Shown one piece after another: positions 12,101 through 20,389 of a stretch of DNA of 64,000 nt. The stretch's first letter is position 1, and each line of letters begins with the position of its first letter. The DNA comes from Pseudidiomarina donghaiensis (lineage in GTDB: Bacteria > Pseudomonadota > Gammaproteobacteria > Enterobacterales > Alteromonadaceae). The DNA lies in assembly GCF_900116895.1 (NCBI RefSeq), contig NZ_FPCF01000001.1, forward strand, positions 1,116,001 to 1,180,000, written 5' to 3'. The notes below the pieces were generated by a model, which ran no database searches, was not told the origin of the DNA, and worked only from the letters and a program-made list of their open reading frames with translations. The translations under genes were made by a program, and so were the position numbers.

Positions 12101-14357
12101 CGCGTGTTTCACGCTCTTCAATCGCTAAGTTGAGTTCCCCTTTAGCAACACTCACGCGTACCGCACCGCCCTGGGCAAGTTTCCCGAACAGAATTTCGTT
12201 GGCTAACGGCTTTTTCAGGTGCTCTTGAATGACCCGCGCCATGGGGCGAGCGCCCATGGTTTTGTCGTAGCCTTTTTCTGCCAACCAGCGTACGGCAGCA
12301 GGCTCAAGTTCTAGTGACACGTGCTTCTTATCCAACTGCGCTTGCAGCTCGCATACAAATTTATCAACCACTTGTTCTATCACATCTTGGTTTAAGTGAT
12401 TAAACCAGACAATGCTATCAAGCCGGTTTCTAAACTCAGGCGAGAAAGTTCGGTTAATTTCAACCATCGCGTCTGGCGCGTGGTCTTGTTGCTGAAAGCC
12501 AATTGACTGGCGCACGGTTTCTTGCACCCCAGCATTGGTCGTCATTACCAAAATAACATTGCGAAAATCAGCTTTGCGGCCGTTGTTGTCGGTTAACGTG
12601 CCGTGGTCCATAACCTGCAGCAAAATGTTGTAAATATCGCTATGCGCTTTTTCTATTTCATCAAGCAGCAATACACAGTGTGGATGCTTAATAATGGCAT
12701 CGGTTAATAAACCGCCCTGGTCAAAACCAACATAACCTGGCGGCGCACCAATTAAACGGCTCACCGCATGGCGTTCCATATATTCCGACATGTCGAAACG
12801 TTGAAACTCAATACCGAGCGCTTTTGCCAACTGTTGGGTAATTTCAGTTTTACCGACCCCGGTTGGGCCGGCAAAAAGAAACGAGCCGATGGGCTTTTGC
12901 TCAGCCCCTAAACCAGAGCGCGATAACCGAATTGCAGAGGTGAGCTGCTCAATCGCTTGATCTTGCCCGAACACCACTAACTTCAAGTTGCGATCAAGGT
13001 TCTTCAGCAGCTGTTGATCGGTCCGCGATACCGACTGCTCCGGAATGCGGGCCATTTTGGCGATAATACTTTCAATATCTTGCACGCCAATGGTTTTCTT
13101 ACGCCGTGACGGCGGCAGCAGGCGTTGGCTAGCACCGGCTTCGTCAAGCACATCAATCGCTTTGTCAGGTAAATGGCGCTCATTAATGTAACGCGCTGAT
13201 AGTTCTGCCGCCGCACGAATTGCCGGTTGCGTGTAACGAATACCGTGATGCGATTCATAACGCTCTTTCAAGCCTTGCAAAATTCGAGTTGTATCATCTA
13301 CGGACGGCTCTAATACATCAATTTTTTGAAAACGTCGCACTAAGGCGCGATCTTTTTCAAAAATGTTTTTAAATTCGGTATACGTGGTCGAGCCAATACA
13401 CTTAAGTTCACCGCTACTTAACAAGGGTTTAAGTAGGTTAGAAGCGTCTAACACCCCACCACTCGCTGCGCCGGCGCCAATAATCGTATGAATTTCGTCA
13501 ATAAATAAAATAGCGTCTGGCTGATCAGCGAGTTCTTTTAACAGTTGCTTAAAGCGTTTTTCAAAGTCACCGCGATATTTGGTGCCGGCTAACAAACCGC
13601 CCATGTCTAACGAATAAATCACGGCGTTGGCGATAACCTCAGGCACCTCGTCGTTGACAATGCGATAAGCCAACCCTTCAGCAATGGCGGTTTTACCAAC
13701 CCCAGCTTCACCCACCAATAACGGGTTGTTTTTGCGTCGGCGGCACAGCACTTGAATACAACGCTCAAGCTCGTCGTCACGGCCAATGAGAGGATCAATA
13801 CGTCCGTCACGTGCACGTGCATTTAAGTTGGTACAAAAACGCTTTAGAAAGCTTTGCTGATCTTCAGCCTGGCTTTCCATCGTGTCGGTGTCAGTAGACT
13901 CTTGCTGCGTGCTTTCATCATCTATTTTGGATAGCCCGTGCGACAAATAATGCACCACATCAAGACGTGTAATATCGTGCTTATTCAACAAATACACCGC
14001 ATGCGATTCTTGCTCGCCAAAAATAGCAACCAACACATTGGCACCAGTCACCTCGCTGTTACCAGAAGACTGCACATGGAATACAGCGCGTTGCAACACA
14101 CGCTGAAAACCTAAGGTAGGCTGCGTGTCGGTATCGGTACTTTCATCGTCGAAACTAGGGGTGCTGCGCTCAACATAGCTGAGAAGCTCTTGTTTTAAGT
14201 GAGTAAACTCAAGCCCACACGCCCGCAGCGCTTGTGACGCTTCTGGGTTATCTAATAACGCTAAGAGCAGATGCTCAACCGTCATCAATTCATGACGGCG
14301 ATCGCGGGCAATGCGAAAAGCATCATTTAACGAAATTTCTAGCGCTTTATTTAACAT
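12084..14357 (-). CDS. clpA: ATP-dependent Clp protease ATP-binding subunit ClpA
   Basis: Hsp100 unfoldase that feeds ClpP; with ClpS it degrades N-end rule substrates. The 757 residues match the 758 of E. coli. Order: N-domain with two repeats (about 1-145), AAA1 with Walker A GEAGVGKT (216-223) and FIDEIH, AAA2 with Walker A GPTGVGKT (497-504) and LLLDEIEKAH, and a ClpP-docking loop (QSIGFQQQ) where the family usually has IGL/IGF. The C-terminus has GARPMARVIQE. It lies 42 bases behind clpS and is presumably co-transcribed with it. Confidence 0.98.
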   Translation of the reverse strand: MLNKALEISLNDAFRIARDRRHELMTVEHLLLALLDNPEASQALRACGLEFTHLKQELLSYVERSTPSFDDESTDTDTQPTLGFQRVLQRAVFHVQSSGNSEVTGANVLVAIFGEQESHAVYLLNKHDITRLDVVHYLSHGLSKIDDESTQQESTDTDTMESQAEDQQSFLKRFCTNLNARARDGRIDPLIGRDDELERCIQVLCRRRKNNPLLVGEAGVGKTAIAEGLAYRIVNDEVPEVIANAVIYSLDMGGLLAGTKYRGDFEKRFKQLLKELADQPDAILFIDEIHTIIGAGAASGGVLDASNLLKPLLSSGELKCIGSTTYTEFKNIFEKDRALVRRFQKIDVLEPSVDDTTRILQGLKERYESHHGIRYTQPAIRAAAELSARYINERHLPDKAIDVLDEAGASQRLLPPSRRKKTIGVQDIESIIAKMARIPEQSVSRTDQQLLKNLDRNLKLVVFGQDQAIEQLTSAIRLSRSGLGAEQKPIGSFLFAGPTGVGKTEITQQLAKALGIEFQRFDMSEYMERHAVSRLIGAPPGYVGFDQGGLLTDAIIKHPHCVLLLDEIEKAHSDIYNILLQVMDHGTLTDNNGRKADFRNVILVMTTNAGVQETVRQSIGFQQQDHAPDAMVEINRTFSPEFRNRLDSIVWFNHLNQDVIEQVVDKFVCELQAQLDKKHVSLELEPAAVRWLAEKGYDKTMGARPMARVIQEHLKKPLANEILFGKLAQGGAVRVSVAKGELNLAIEERETRGSTAD

Positions 14358-14399
14358 GAGTTACTCCTTTTAGGCCAACCAGCGTACCGCGCACAAGCA

Positions 14400-14714
14400 T
14401 TAAGCTTTTTCCATGGAACATAACAGCGGATGTTGATGCTCCCGTGCATACTGATTCACTTGCACTACTTTGGTTTCTGCTATTTCCGCAGAGTAAACGC
14501 CACAAATTGCGCGCCCTTTATAATGAATGGTGAGCATGGTGTCCGTTGCCCGCTCTTGGTCCATTCGGAAAAACTTGATAAGCACTTCCACCACAAAATC
14601 CATTGGCGTGTAGTCATCATTATTCAAGATCACCTTGTACATGGGGGGTGGCTGTAACTTACTTTTGTCGGCCACCTGTTCATCATGAACTTGGTGATGG
14701 CGTGTCATACCCAT
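14400..14714 (-). CDS. clpS: ClpS adaptor
   Basis: Adaptor that binds N-terminal Leu, Phe, Trp or Tyr and docks on the ClpA N-domain. It is 104 residues. The substrate pocket is [11 protein letters not shown] with paired acidic residues, and the conserved His is in [13 protein letters not shown]; the C-terminus is [11 protein letters not shown] flexible N-terminal tail of about 25 residues precedes PPPMYKVIL. The first ATG is kept because AAGGGG lies close upstream; a second ATG two codons later is an alternative. It is divergent from cspD across 242 bases. Confidence 0.97.
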   Translation of the reverse strand: MGMTRHHQVHDEQVADKSKLQPPPMYKVILNNDDYTPMDFVVEVLIKFFRMDQERATDTMLTIHYKGRAICGVYSAEIAETKVVQVNQYAREHQHPLLCSMEKA

Positions 14715-14832
14715 GACGCCCCTTAACTTATATATAGTCGGTTATTAAACAATTGGCTTAATAAAATTTTAAGATTAATGCAAAAGTTCAGACTAAATAA
14801 TCAATTTGTTCAGAAATCACACAAAAAACGCC

Positions 14833-14860
14833 TTGACTATCACTCAAACTCACCTAGAGT
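14833..14860 (+). promoter_or_regulatory. Probable cspD promoter
   Basis: TTGACT (14833-14838), a 16-base spacer and TAGAGT (14855-14860) on the plus strand, about 95 bases before the cspD start. It lies in the AT-rich 242-base clpS-cspD gap (14715-14956), where no other clear signal was seen. The long leader fits the CspA family, whose mRNAs often have structured leaders, though no cold-box was recognised. Confidence 0.5.
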
Positions 14861-14956
14861 AAAACATGGTGTTAACAAAGCACTTTTTCAACGCTTATGT
14901 TGGCAACCATTCTAACAATAACTAAATTTTAAATGCAGAATAAAGGAAGTAGAAGT

Positions 14957-15169
14957 ATGGCAACCGGTAAAGTGAAATGGTTCAATAACTCAAAAGGTTT
15001 TGGCTTTATCGAGGCAGAAGATCGCGAAGGCGATATTTTTGCACACTACTCAACTATTGAAATGGAAGGCTATCGTACCTTGAAAGCTGGACAAGACGTT
15101 GAGTTTCAACTCGAAGAAGGTCCTAAAGGGTTGCACGCAACCAACATTACTCCGGTGCAAGGTAAATAA
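14957..15169 (+). CDS. cspD: Cold-shock-like protein CspD
   Basis: OB-fold single-strand nucleic-acid binder. In E. coli CspD is induced in stationary phase and inhibits replication. The ATG at 14957 gives 70 residues beginning MATGKVKWFNNSKGFGFI; an in-frame start at 14933 lacks family support. Both RNP motifs, KGFGFI and DIFAHY, are intact. The conserved position beside clpS and the CspD-like EAEDREGDIFAHYSTIEMEG region favour CspD over CspA. AAAGGAAG lies just upstream, and a strong terminator follows. Confidence 0.95.
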   Translation: MATGKVKWFNNSKGFGFIEAEDREGDIFAHYSTIEMEGYRTLKAGQDVEFQLEEGPKGLHATNITPVQGK

Positions 15170-15193
15170 ATACCCCATCGCACCAAATTAACG

Positions 15194-15219
15194 AAAACGC
15201 CGGCTTGCCGGCGTTTTTT
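15194..15219 (+). terminator. Intrinsic terminator of cspD
   Basis: A 10-bp stem AAAACGCCGG (15194-15203) with CCGGCGTTTT (15208-15217), a 4-base loop, and a run of six T residues (15214-15219). The A-tract on the left arm lets it work also for the convergent yejK from the other side. Confidence 0.92.
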
Positions 15220-15231
15220 GTTTGAGTTCTC

Positions 15232-16275
15232 TTAGCTATCAATTCCAAAATAACGGCGCAGTTGCTCGCGTAAATTCGGAGGAGTGCCGTGAATGGTTAG
15301 TTTATCGGTATTTGGGTCATAGTCCACACGGCTACCTAGAAGCTCTTGGTCAAAGCCTAGGCTTAAACCACCGCCCTGCCCCTGAAACTTCACCAACTTA
15401 CGTAAAGTCGTTCTGTCGGCACGAATTTCTTCCGGTAGGGGCTTTTCTTGGCTCGCTGTAAAATCAGCAAAACTACGTTCTGTTGGCACTGATTCACGAA
15501 GTTGTTCTGACAAGTCTTTCACGCGCACCGGTTCGTTGTTTTGCCACGACGTGTCGCAAATGTCGTACACCGATTTACGTAATGCATTAGCTTGTTCGGT
15601 CGGAAGCTCTGCGTCTTTCACATAGTTATGTAAACTTTCAACCAATTGCTGAGATTGTTTCTTGGCATTTAGTCCTTCAGCACACCCGAGAAAATCTAAA
15701 AAGAAATCTGAAACCTTACGGCCAACACGGCCCTTAATAAATGAAATATAAGTTGCCGACTCAGGTTCTTCTTGCCATTCAGTCAAATTAATCGTGGCTG
15801 CCAATTGTACTTTATTAATATCTAACTGCGAAGAACGGTCGACTGACAGGTCCGGCGCAATGGTTACACCGTCTTTGCTCGGTAAGAACGCCACCACCAA
15901 AAAGTCTTGGCCTCGCTCGGTATAGCTTGCGATGACTAAAAATCCAGGTTCCAAAATTCCATAGTGTTGCAGTTGTTGGTGCAGAATTTTTGCGGCTTGC
16001 TGTGAAAACCCAACAAACTCTTCCTGCCCTGCCCGCCAAGCTTCTAATCGCCCGGGAAATTCGCTCACTTGATGTTGCTCGGCATCATCAACCTCAGCAT
16101 CAATAAAACGCGCATAACCTTTACTTGGTTTGGCGTTATAAACCTCGGTCAATTCATTCAATAACAAGCTTACTTCATCGTTTATTGCTAAAGTTTCTGG
16201 CGCAACGCGTAAGCCAATCTGCCCGTCGTTGGTATAAAACTGATGGATAATGCTATGTTTCACATCGGCTTGCAT
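15232..16275 (-). CDS. yejK: Nucleoid-associated protein YejK (NdpA family)
   Basis: Homologue of E. coli YejK, a nucleoid-associated protein reported to interact with topoisomerases. It is 347 residues (E. coli 335). Recognisable stretches are VKHSIIHQFY at the N-terminus, EFVGFSQQAAKIL, DFFLDFLGCAEGLNAKKQSQ and the C-terminal GGGLSLGFDQELLGSRVDYD with IHGTPPNLREQL. It is divergent from yejL-yejM, the same arrangement as in E. coli, across about 70 bases. Confidence 0.95.
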   Translation of the reverse strand: MQADVKHSIIHQFYTNDGQIGLRVAPETLAINDEVSLLLNELTEVYNAKPSKGYARFIDAEVDDAEQHQVSEFPGRLEAWRAGQEEFVGFSQQAAKILHQQLQHYGILEPGFLVIASYTERGQDFLVVAFLPSKDGVTIAPDLSVDRSSQLDINKVQLAATINLTEWQEEPESATYISFIKGRVGRKVSDFFLDFLGCAEGLNAKKQSQQLVESLHNYVKDAELPTEQANALRKSVYDICDTSWQNNEPVRVKDLSEQLRESVPTERSFADFTASQEKPLPEEIRADRTTLRKLVKFQGQGGGLSLGFDQELLGSRVDYDPNTDKLTIHGTPPNLREQLRRYFGIDS

Positions 16276-16346
16276 GGTATCTCGGTGTCCTTGTTTATTC
16301 CCTGTGGTACTATAGCGCCAAGTTTAACATGTTGAGAGTAAAAACG

Positions 16347-16568
16347 ATGCCGATAGTTTCTAAGTACGACGTTGAAACACAACAGCAATTATTAGAAGCT
16401 GTACTGAATGTATTAGAAGAACACCAAACACCAGCCGATTTAGCACTAATGACCTTGGGCAACGCAGTGTCGAACGTCATTTCAGCACGTTATAAACCAG
16501 AAGATGCATACAAGGTCGCTGAACAATTTGGTAAAGTGCTGCTACAATCGATGGCAAAACAAGCATAA
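16347..16568 (+). CDS. yejL: YejL family protein (DUF1414)
   Basis: 73-residue cytoplasmic protein of unknown function. The ATG at 16347 gives MPIVSKYDVETQQQLLEAV, which aligns with the E. coli start; a reading from 16329 adds six residues without support. The LNVLEEHQTPADLALMTLGNAVSNVI region is diagnostic. It is 15 bases before yejM, and the yejL-yejM pairing is conserved in gammaproteobacteria. Confidence 0.93.
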   Translation: MPIVSKYDVETQQQLLEAVLNVLEEHQTPADLALMTLGNAVSNVISARYKPEDAYKVAEQFGKVLLQSMAKQA

Positions 16569-16583
16569 AGGTAATTCTGGCCC

Positions 16584-18215
16584 ATGAATAAACGTAAACA
16601 GCGCCGCGATAAAATAGCCCGCCTTATTAGTTGGGGGCATTGGTTTACGTTTTTTAATATTCTGCTTGTGCTGATTATTGGCACACTTTATATAGAAGCC
16701 AGTGAAATGCCTGAAACAGCTTTGGGTGTGTTGTATTTGATTGTTAACTGGCTTGGGCACTTCGCCTTTTTGCCCTTTATTACCTTCATTATTCTGCTCT
16801 TCCCTTTCTGTTTGCTTATTCCTTATGCACGAATTCTGCGAGGTATTGCTACTTTAGTCGCCTCTTTTGGCTTAATTGCCTTAGTTGCCGACGCGTTGTT
16901 TTATCGTAATTACGGCTACCATTTAAACACCTATTCGTTATCGCAATTAGCTACCGATGCAGAGTCTATTTTCGCCGGTGCAAGCTTTCTTATTTTATTA
17001 GGTATGCTGCTCATTTTCGTGGTGCTGCTGGTATTTGAACTGGCGCTCGCAAATATTGCCTGGAAGCGCCTTGATAAATTGCGCGAAAAACATTGGGGTG
17101 CGTCATTTGGCGCGGTTTTCGTGTTGTGTTTTTTAAGCAGTCACAGCATTCATGTATGGGCTGATGCGGTGTTCTACACGCCAATAACCAAACAAGATGA
17201 TATGTTTCCGCTAAGTTACCCAACCACGGCAAAAACCTTGATGAGTAAACATGGCTTGCTGGTTGAACAACGCACGGAAGCAACAGAACAACTTATTCGT
17301 CGCGGCACTTCAATTGAACTAAGGTACCCAACGCGAGAATTGCAATGCGCTCGTGTACCTGAAGCGCCGAACACGTTAATCGTTGCAGTTCAATCTATGG
17401 ATGCAAACGCCATAACGGAGCTACAAGCACAGGTGCCCGGCTTGGTGCGGTATACCTCAACAGTTATCGGGCACCCGCATACATCAAGTGGCCTGTTTGA
17501 GCTCATTTATGCATTGCCAGACTTATATGAAACGCCAATTAACCATGCCAATAAACTACCGGTTTATTTGTCGACACTACTTGATTATCGGGTTGATGTG
17601 ACGATAAATAACTTGTCAAAATCGTTGGCGTTACCTAGTGCATTAGAAGAATTTTCTGGCTTCAATTTAACCAGCCCAAATGCAATTATGGGAATTGCAA
17701 TAACAGACCAGATCAATCGCGATATCAAGGCTGTTATCAACAATCATTTAAAAGATAACGCGCAGGTTGTTGTTGTCGGCATTTCCCCAACAGTTGCAGC
17801 AGCGCAAGAGCCATTTGCTCCGCAAGCCATGCAGGTAAATCTATTGCACTCTCCTAATTTGCAGTTGCAGCCTCAACCCTTGGTTATGTTAACGGATATA
17901 ATGCCAACGGTGCTTAGTGGTTACATGAATTGTGTCGATGACGCCAAAGCTTATGCGATAGGTCTAAATTTAATTGACGAGCAACAAAAATTGCCATTAC
18001 TTACCAGTTTTGGTCAGAAATTGGTGGTGTACGATGAAGATATGACATCAATCATTAACTCTGATGCGAGCATTCGTACATTTAATAATAGCGATTTAAA
18101 ATTACTACCCGGCGTTTCACCGGCCACTCCGGTGTTAGTTGATGGTATTCGTAAGTTGAAGCGTTTCAGCGGTGACGAAAGCGCGCGTTACTCAGCTGAT
18201 GATATGTCTAATTAA
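16584..18215 (+). CDS. yejM: YejM/LapC-like inner-membrane protein with a degenerate periplasmic domain
   Basis: Family of E. coli YejM (PbgA/LapC), which senses periplasmic lipopolysaccharide and restrains LapB/FtsH, thereby stabilising LpxC. Five membrane helices occupy about residues 1-190 (start KIARLISWGHWFTFFNILL). The juxtamembrane ADAVFYTPITKQ and FPLSYPTTAK motifs are well conserved. The periplasmic domain (about 220-543) is shorter than in E. coli (543 against 586 residues in total), and the family stretch LITVDGLNYSRF is replaced by LIVAVQSMDANA. It retains HTSSGLFELIYALPD. LapB (55914) is encoded elsewhere in this window. Confidence 0.9.
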   Translation: MNKRKQRRDKIARLISWGHWFTFFNILLVLIIGTLYIEASEMPETALGVLYLIVNWLGHFAFLPFITFIILLFPFCLLIPYARILRGIATLVASFGLIALVADALFYRNYGYHLNTYSLSQLATDAESIFAGASFLILLGMLLIFVVLLVFELALANIAWKRLDKLREKHWGASFGAVFVLCFLSSHSIHVWADAVFYTPITKQDDMFPLSYPTTAKTLMSKHGLLVEQRTEATEQLIRRGTSIELRYPTRELQCARVPEAPNTLIVAVQSMDANAITELQAQVPGLVRYTSTVIGHPHTSSGLFELIYALPDLYETPINHANKLPVYLSTLLDYRVDVTINNLSKSLALPSALEEFSGFNLTSPNAIMGIAITDQINRDIKAVINNHLKDNAQVVVVGISPTVAAAQEPFAPQAMQVNLLHSPNLQLQPQPLVMLTDIMPTVLSGYMNCVDDAKAYAIGLNLIDEQQKLPLLTSFGQKLVVYDEDMTSIINSDASIRTFNNSDLKLLPGVSPATPVLVDGIRKLKRFSGDESARYSADDMSN

Positions 18216-18237
18216 TCAGCAGTTAAACCGCCAACCC

Positions 18238-18265
18238 TTGCCTATTTACAATTATTCAGTAATAT
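18238..18265 (+). promoter_or_regulatory. Probable tRNA-Pro promoter
   Basis: TTGCCT (18238-18243), a 16-base spacer and TAATAT (18260-18265). The predicted start near 18272 leaves a very short leader before the mature 5' end at 18278. The stretch after the -10 box (GCCACC) is GC-rich, like the discriminators of stringently controlled tRNA promoters. Confidence 0.45.
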
Positions 18266-18277
18266 AGCCACCTCGGT

Positions 18278-18354
18278 CGGCGTGTAGCGCAGCTTGGTAG
18301 CGCACTGTCATGGGGTGTCAGGGGTCGCTGGTTCAAATCCAGTCACGCCGACCA
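18278..18354 (+). tRNA. tRNA-Pro (anticodon GGG)
   Basis: 77 bases with encoded CCA. Acceptor arm CGGCGTG (18278-18284) pairs with CACGCCG (18344-18350), followed by discriminator A and CCA. The D-arm is GCGCAGCTTGGTAGCGC, the anticodon loop ATGGGGT carries GGG at 18312-18314, and the T-arm has GGTTCAAATCC. The U-U mismatch in the anticodon stem (CTGTC with GTCAG) is also found in E. coli proL, which supports the assignment. No integrase gene or att duplication lies beside it. Confidence 0.97.
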
Positions 18355-18369
18355 ATTTTCTCTCTTCCT

Positions 18370-20286
18370 CTAGCTTTCTTGGGCAATGTGAAAACGCTGT
18401 CTACCCGCCTGCTTCGCCACATACATGGCATTATCTGCGGCATCTAACAGGGCTTCGGCAGTAGTTCCATGAGACGGGTAAAAAGCAATACCAACCGAGG
18501 CACCAACTTGCACGGACAGCTCCCCAATTCTGAATGGCTTTTTCAGCGCGTTTAACAATTTCTCGGCAATATGGCGTACGTCATCACGTTGCTGTACTTG
18601 TTGAATCAACACCACAAATTCATCGCCACCTAGCCGACCAATAACGTCGTTTGCGCGCAGTGCCTCTTTCATGCGTGGTCCAATAGCCTGCAACAATGCG
18701 TCGCCTACCGCATGCCCATAAGTGTCATTCACTGGTTTAAATTTATCCAAGTCAATAAACAACAAGGCAAAGTCATTCATGTGATCAGTGTCTGCTTTCG
18801 CAATGGCTTGGTTAAGCACATGTTCAATGGCAAAGCGATTTGGTAAATGCGTTAACGCATCTGTCATCGCTAAGGTTTCAATACGTTTCTGGGCTGTTTT
18901 CTCAGATGATATGTCATTAAAAATATGAATCAGCTGGGTTGCTACGCCTCCGCTATTCCCAACCGGCGAAATCGTTTGCAGGGCCGGGAATTTTGAGCCT
19001 GTTGGACGTACATACCACACTTCGCCCTGCCAGCTTTCGAGCTGTCGAATATGTCGTGTAACATCTTCACGCATGGCATCAGTCACTTTTTCGTGATCGA
19101 CAAAATCAAGCAAACTCTTATTTTTTAAGTTTGTAACATCGGTATCAAACAGTCGCGCCACAGCACTATTAGCACGAATAATGGTTAGCTTAGCGTCAGT
19201 AATTACAATTGCTTCATGAGTTTTCTCGAACACAGTATTGGCAAGTTTCAATTTTTTGTTTGAGTCTTTAAGCTGCCTGGTACGTTCTACTTGCGCTTTA
19301 ATAATTGGCTGTAACCATTGCCGAATTAAATACGCGCCGACAAGCGCGTAGAATAAAATTCCGCCTAAAATCCACAGCAAGCCTGACTGTAAACCCTGGG
19401 CTAATGTTTTATTTGGCGTTGTAGCGATTAGGCCCCATTGTGAATCCTGAAATGGAACAAAATAGTGACTCAGCCGTTTGCCTGACTCCGATTGTTCGTG
19501 GAAAACAAATGCCTGATCACCGTAACCAGCCATCGCAAGCATCTGCGGTTCGGTTAAACGGTTATGTTCAAGTGCTTGTGTCTGAGGATTAAACTTTAAG
19601 TAAACACGATCACGGGTATTCACCAGCTGAAATTCTGTTTGCGGCCCAAACTGATTCAAATTGCCAAGAATTCCCTGTATCGCAAAGCTGCTAAACAGCA
19701 AAATATCTACACCAATTATAGCTTGGTGTTCATCATCATAAACCGGTGACGTTGCAGAAATATAAATTGCGGTTTTGGAACTAGCATTGAATTCATTGCC
19801 CATTGTATGAGCGACATAGTAGAGCGGTTTCCCAGCTAGTTCTGCAAACGAGATGTCCGCGGGAAGCTCGCTATATTCTGCAGGGCCAGGATATTCAGAA
19901 ATTAACCGCAACTGACTATCTAAACGATATCCCATAATAAGTTCTGGAATAAGTCTTGCCGCATCTTCTAAACGCGACTGCGAGTCACTAATTAACTGCG
20001 ATTTGGTTATATTACCCAGATAGTACTGATAAAGTAGCTGACGAATATGTGAGCGACTCGAAAACTGCGCTGCAATTGAAGAATAATGCTCAAGTTGTTG
20101 CTGTACAGCCACAGCTTGAGCGTTGGCATAAGCTAAAGCTAGATCATCTGTTGATTTTTCAACATAAAAATAAAGAGGCACCAAAGTACTTAAACTAGCA
20201 ATGCCCCCAGTCAACAAGATACCGATAACAACGCGGCGAGTCAGTTGCTTAAATGAACGCGGTATTTTAACCAGTCCTTCTGCCAT
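18370..20286 (-). CDS. Membrane diguanylate cyclase with extracytoplasmic sensor, PAS and GGDEF domains
   Basis: Makes cyclic di-GMP from two GTP. Of 638 residues, a membrane helix at about 15-37 and another near 300-322 enclose a Cache-like periplasmic sensor of about 260 residues. A PAS domain (about 350-470, AIVITDAKLTIIRANSAV) follows, then the GGDEF domain. The active-site GGDEF starts at about residue 553, preceded by LIDLDKFKPVND and the inhibitory I-site RAND five residues upstream, so product feedback inhibition is likely. There is no EAL or HD-GYP domain. The ligand is unknown. It is monocistronic and ends 15 bases from the tRNA, in the convergent direction. Confidence 0.93.
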   Translation of the reverse strand: MAEGLVKIPRSFKQLTRRVVIGILLTGGIASLSTLVPLYFYVEKSTDDLALAYANAQAVAVQQQLEHYSSIAAQFSSRSHIRQLLYQYYLGNITKSQLISDSQSRLEDAARLIPELIMGYRLDSQLRLISEYPGPAEYSELPADISFAELAGKPLYYVAHTMGNEFNASSKTAIYISATSPVYDDEHQAIIGVDILLFSSFAIQGILGNLNQFGPQTEFQLVNTRDRVYLKFNPQTQALEHNRLTEPQMLAMAGYGDQAFVFHEQSESGKRLSHYFVPFQDSQWGLIATTPNKTLAQGLQSGLLWILGGILFYALVGAYLIRQWLQPIIKAQVERTRQLKDSNKKLKLANTVFEKTHEAIVITDAKLTIIRANSAVARLFDTDVTNLKNKSLLDFVDHEKVTDAMREDVTRHIRQLESWQGEVWYVRPTGSKFPALQTISPVGNSGGVATQLIHIFNDISSEKTAQKRIETLAMTDALTHLPNRFAIEHVLNQAIAKADTDHMNDFALLFIDLDKFKPVNDTYGHAVGDALLQAIGPRMKEALRANDVIGRLGGDEFVVLIQQVQQRDDVRHIAEKLLNALKKPFRIGELSVQVGASVGIAFYPSHGTTAEALLDAADNAMYVAKQAGRQRFHIAQES

Positions 20287-20327
20287 GACTTGGCATCCTT
20301 GTAGTCATCACCTACTGTGACATTTTT

Positions 20328-20333
20328 ATTATA
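20328..20333 (-). promoter_or_regulatory. -10 box upstream of the diguanylate cyclase gene
   Basis: Minus-strand TATAAT, about 40 bases before the start at 20286, in the context GTTATAATAAA. The best -35 at 17 bases is only TTCTTA, so an activator or another sigma factor may be involved. The Shine-Dalgarno is AAGGATG close to the start. Confidence 0.4.
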
Positions 20334-20389
20334 ACGTTAGTTCCTGAATGTAAGAACGCTTCTTTGTGGGTACTGCCAAATCCCCTTTG

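Noticed and set aside
18278-18354. tRNA-Pro as an integration site
   Set aside because: No integrase, no direct repeat of the tRNA 3' end downstream, and the neighbouring genes look native.
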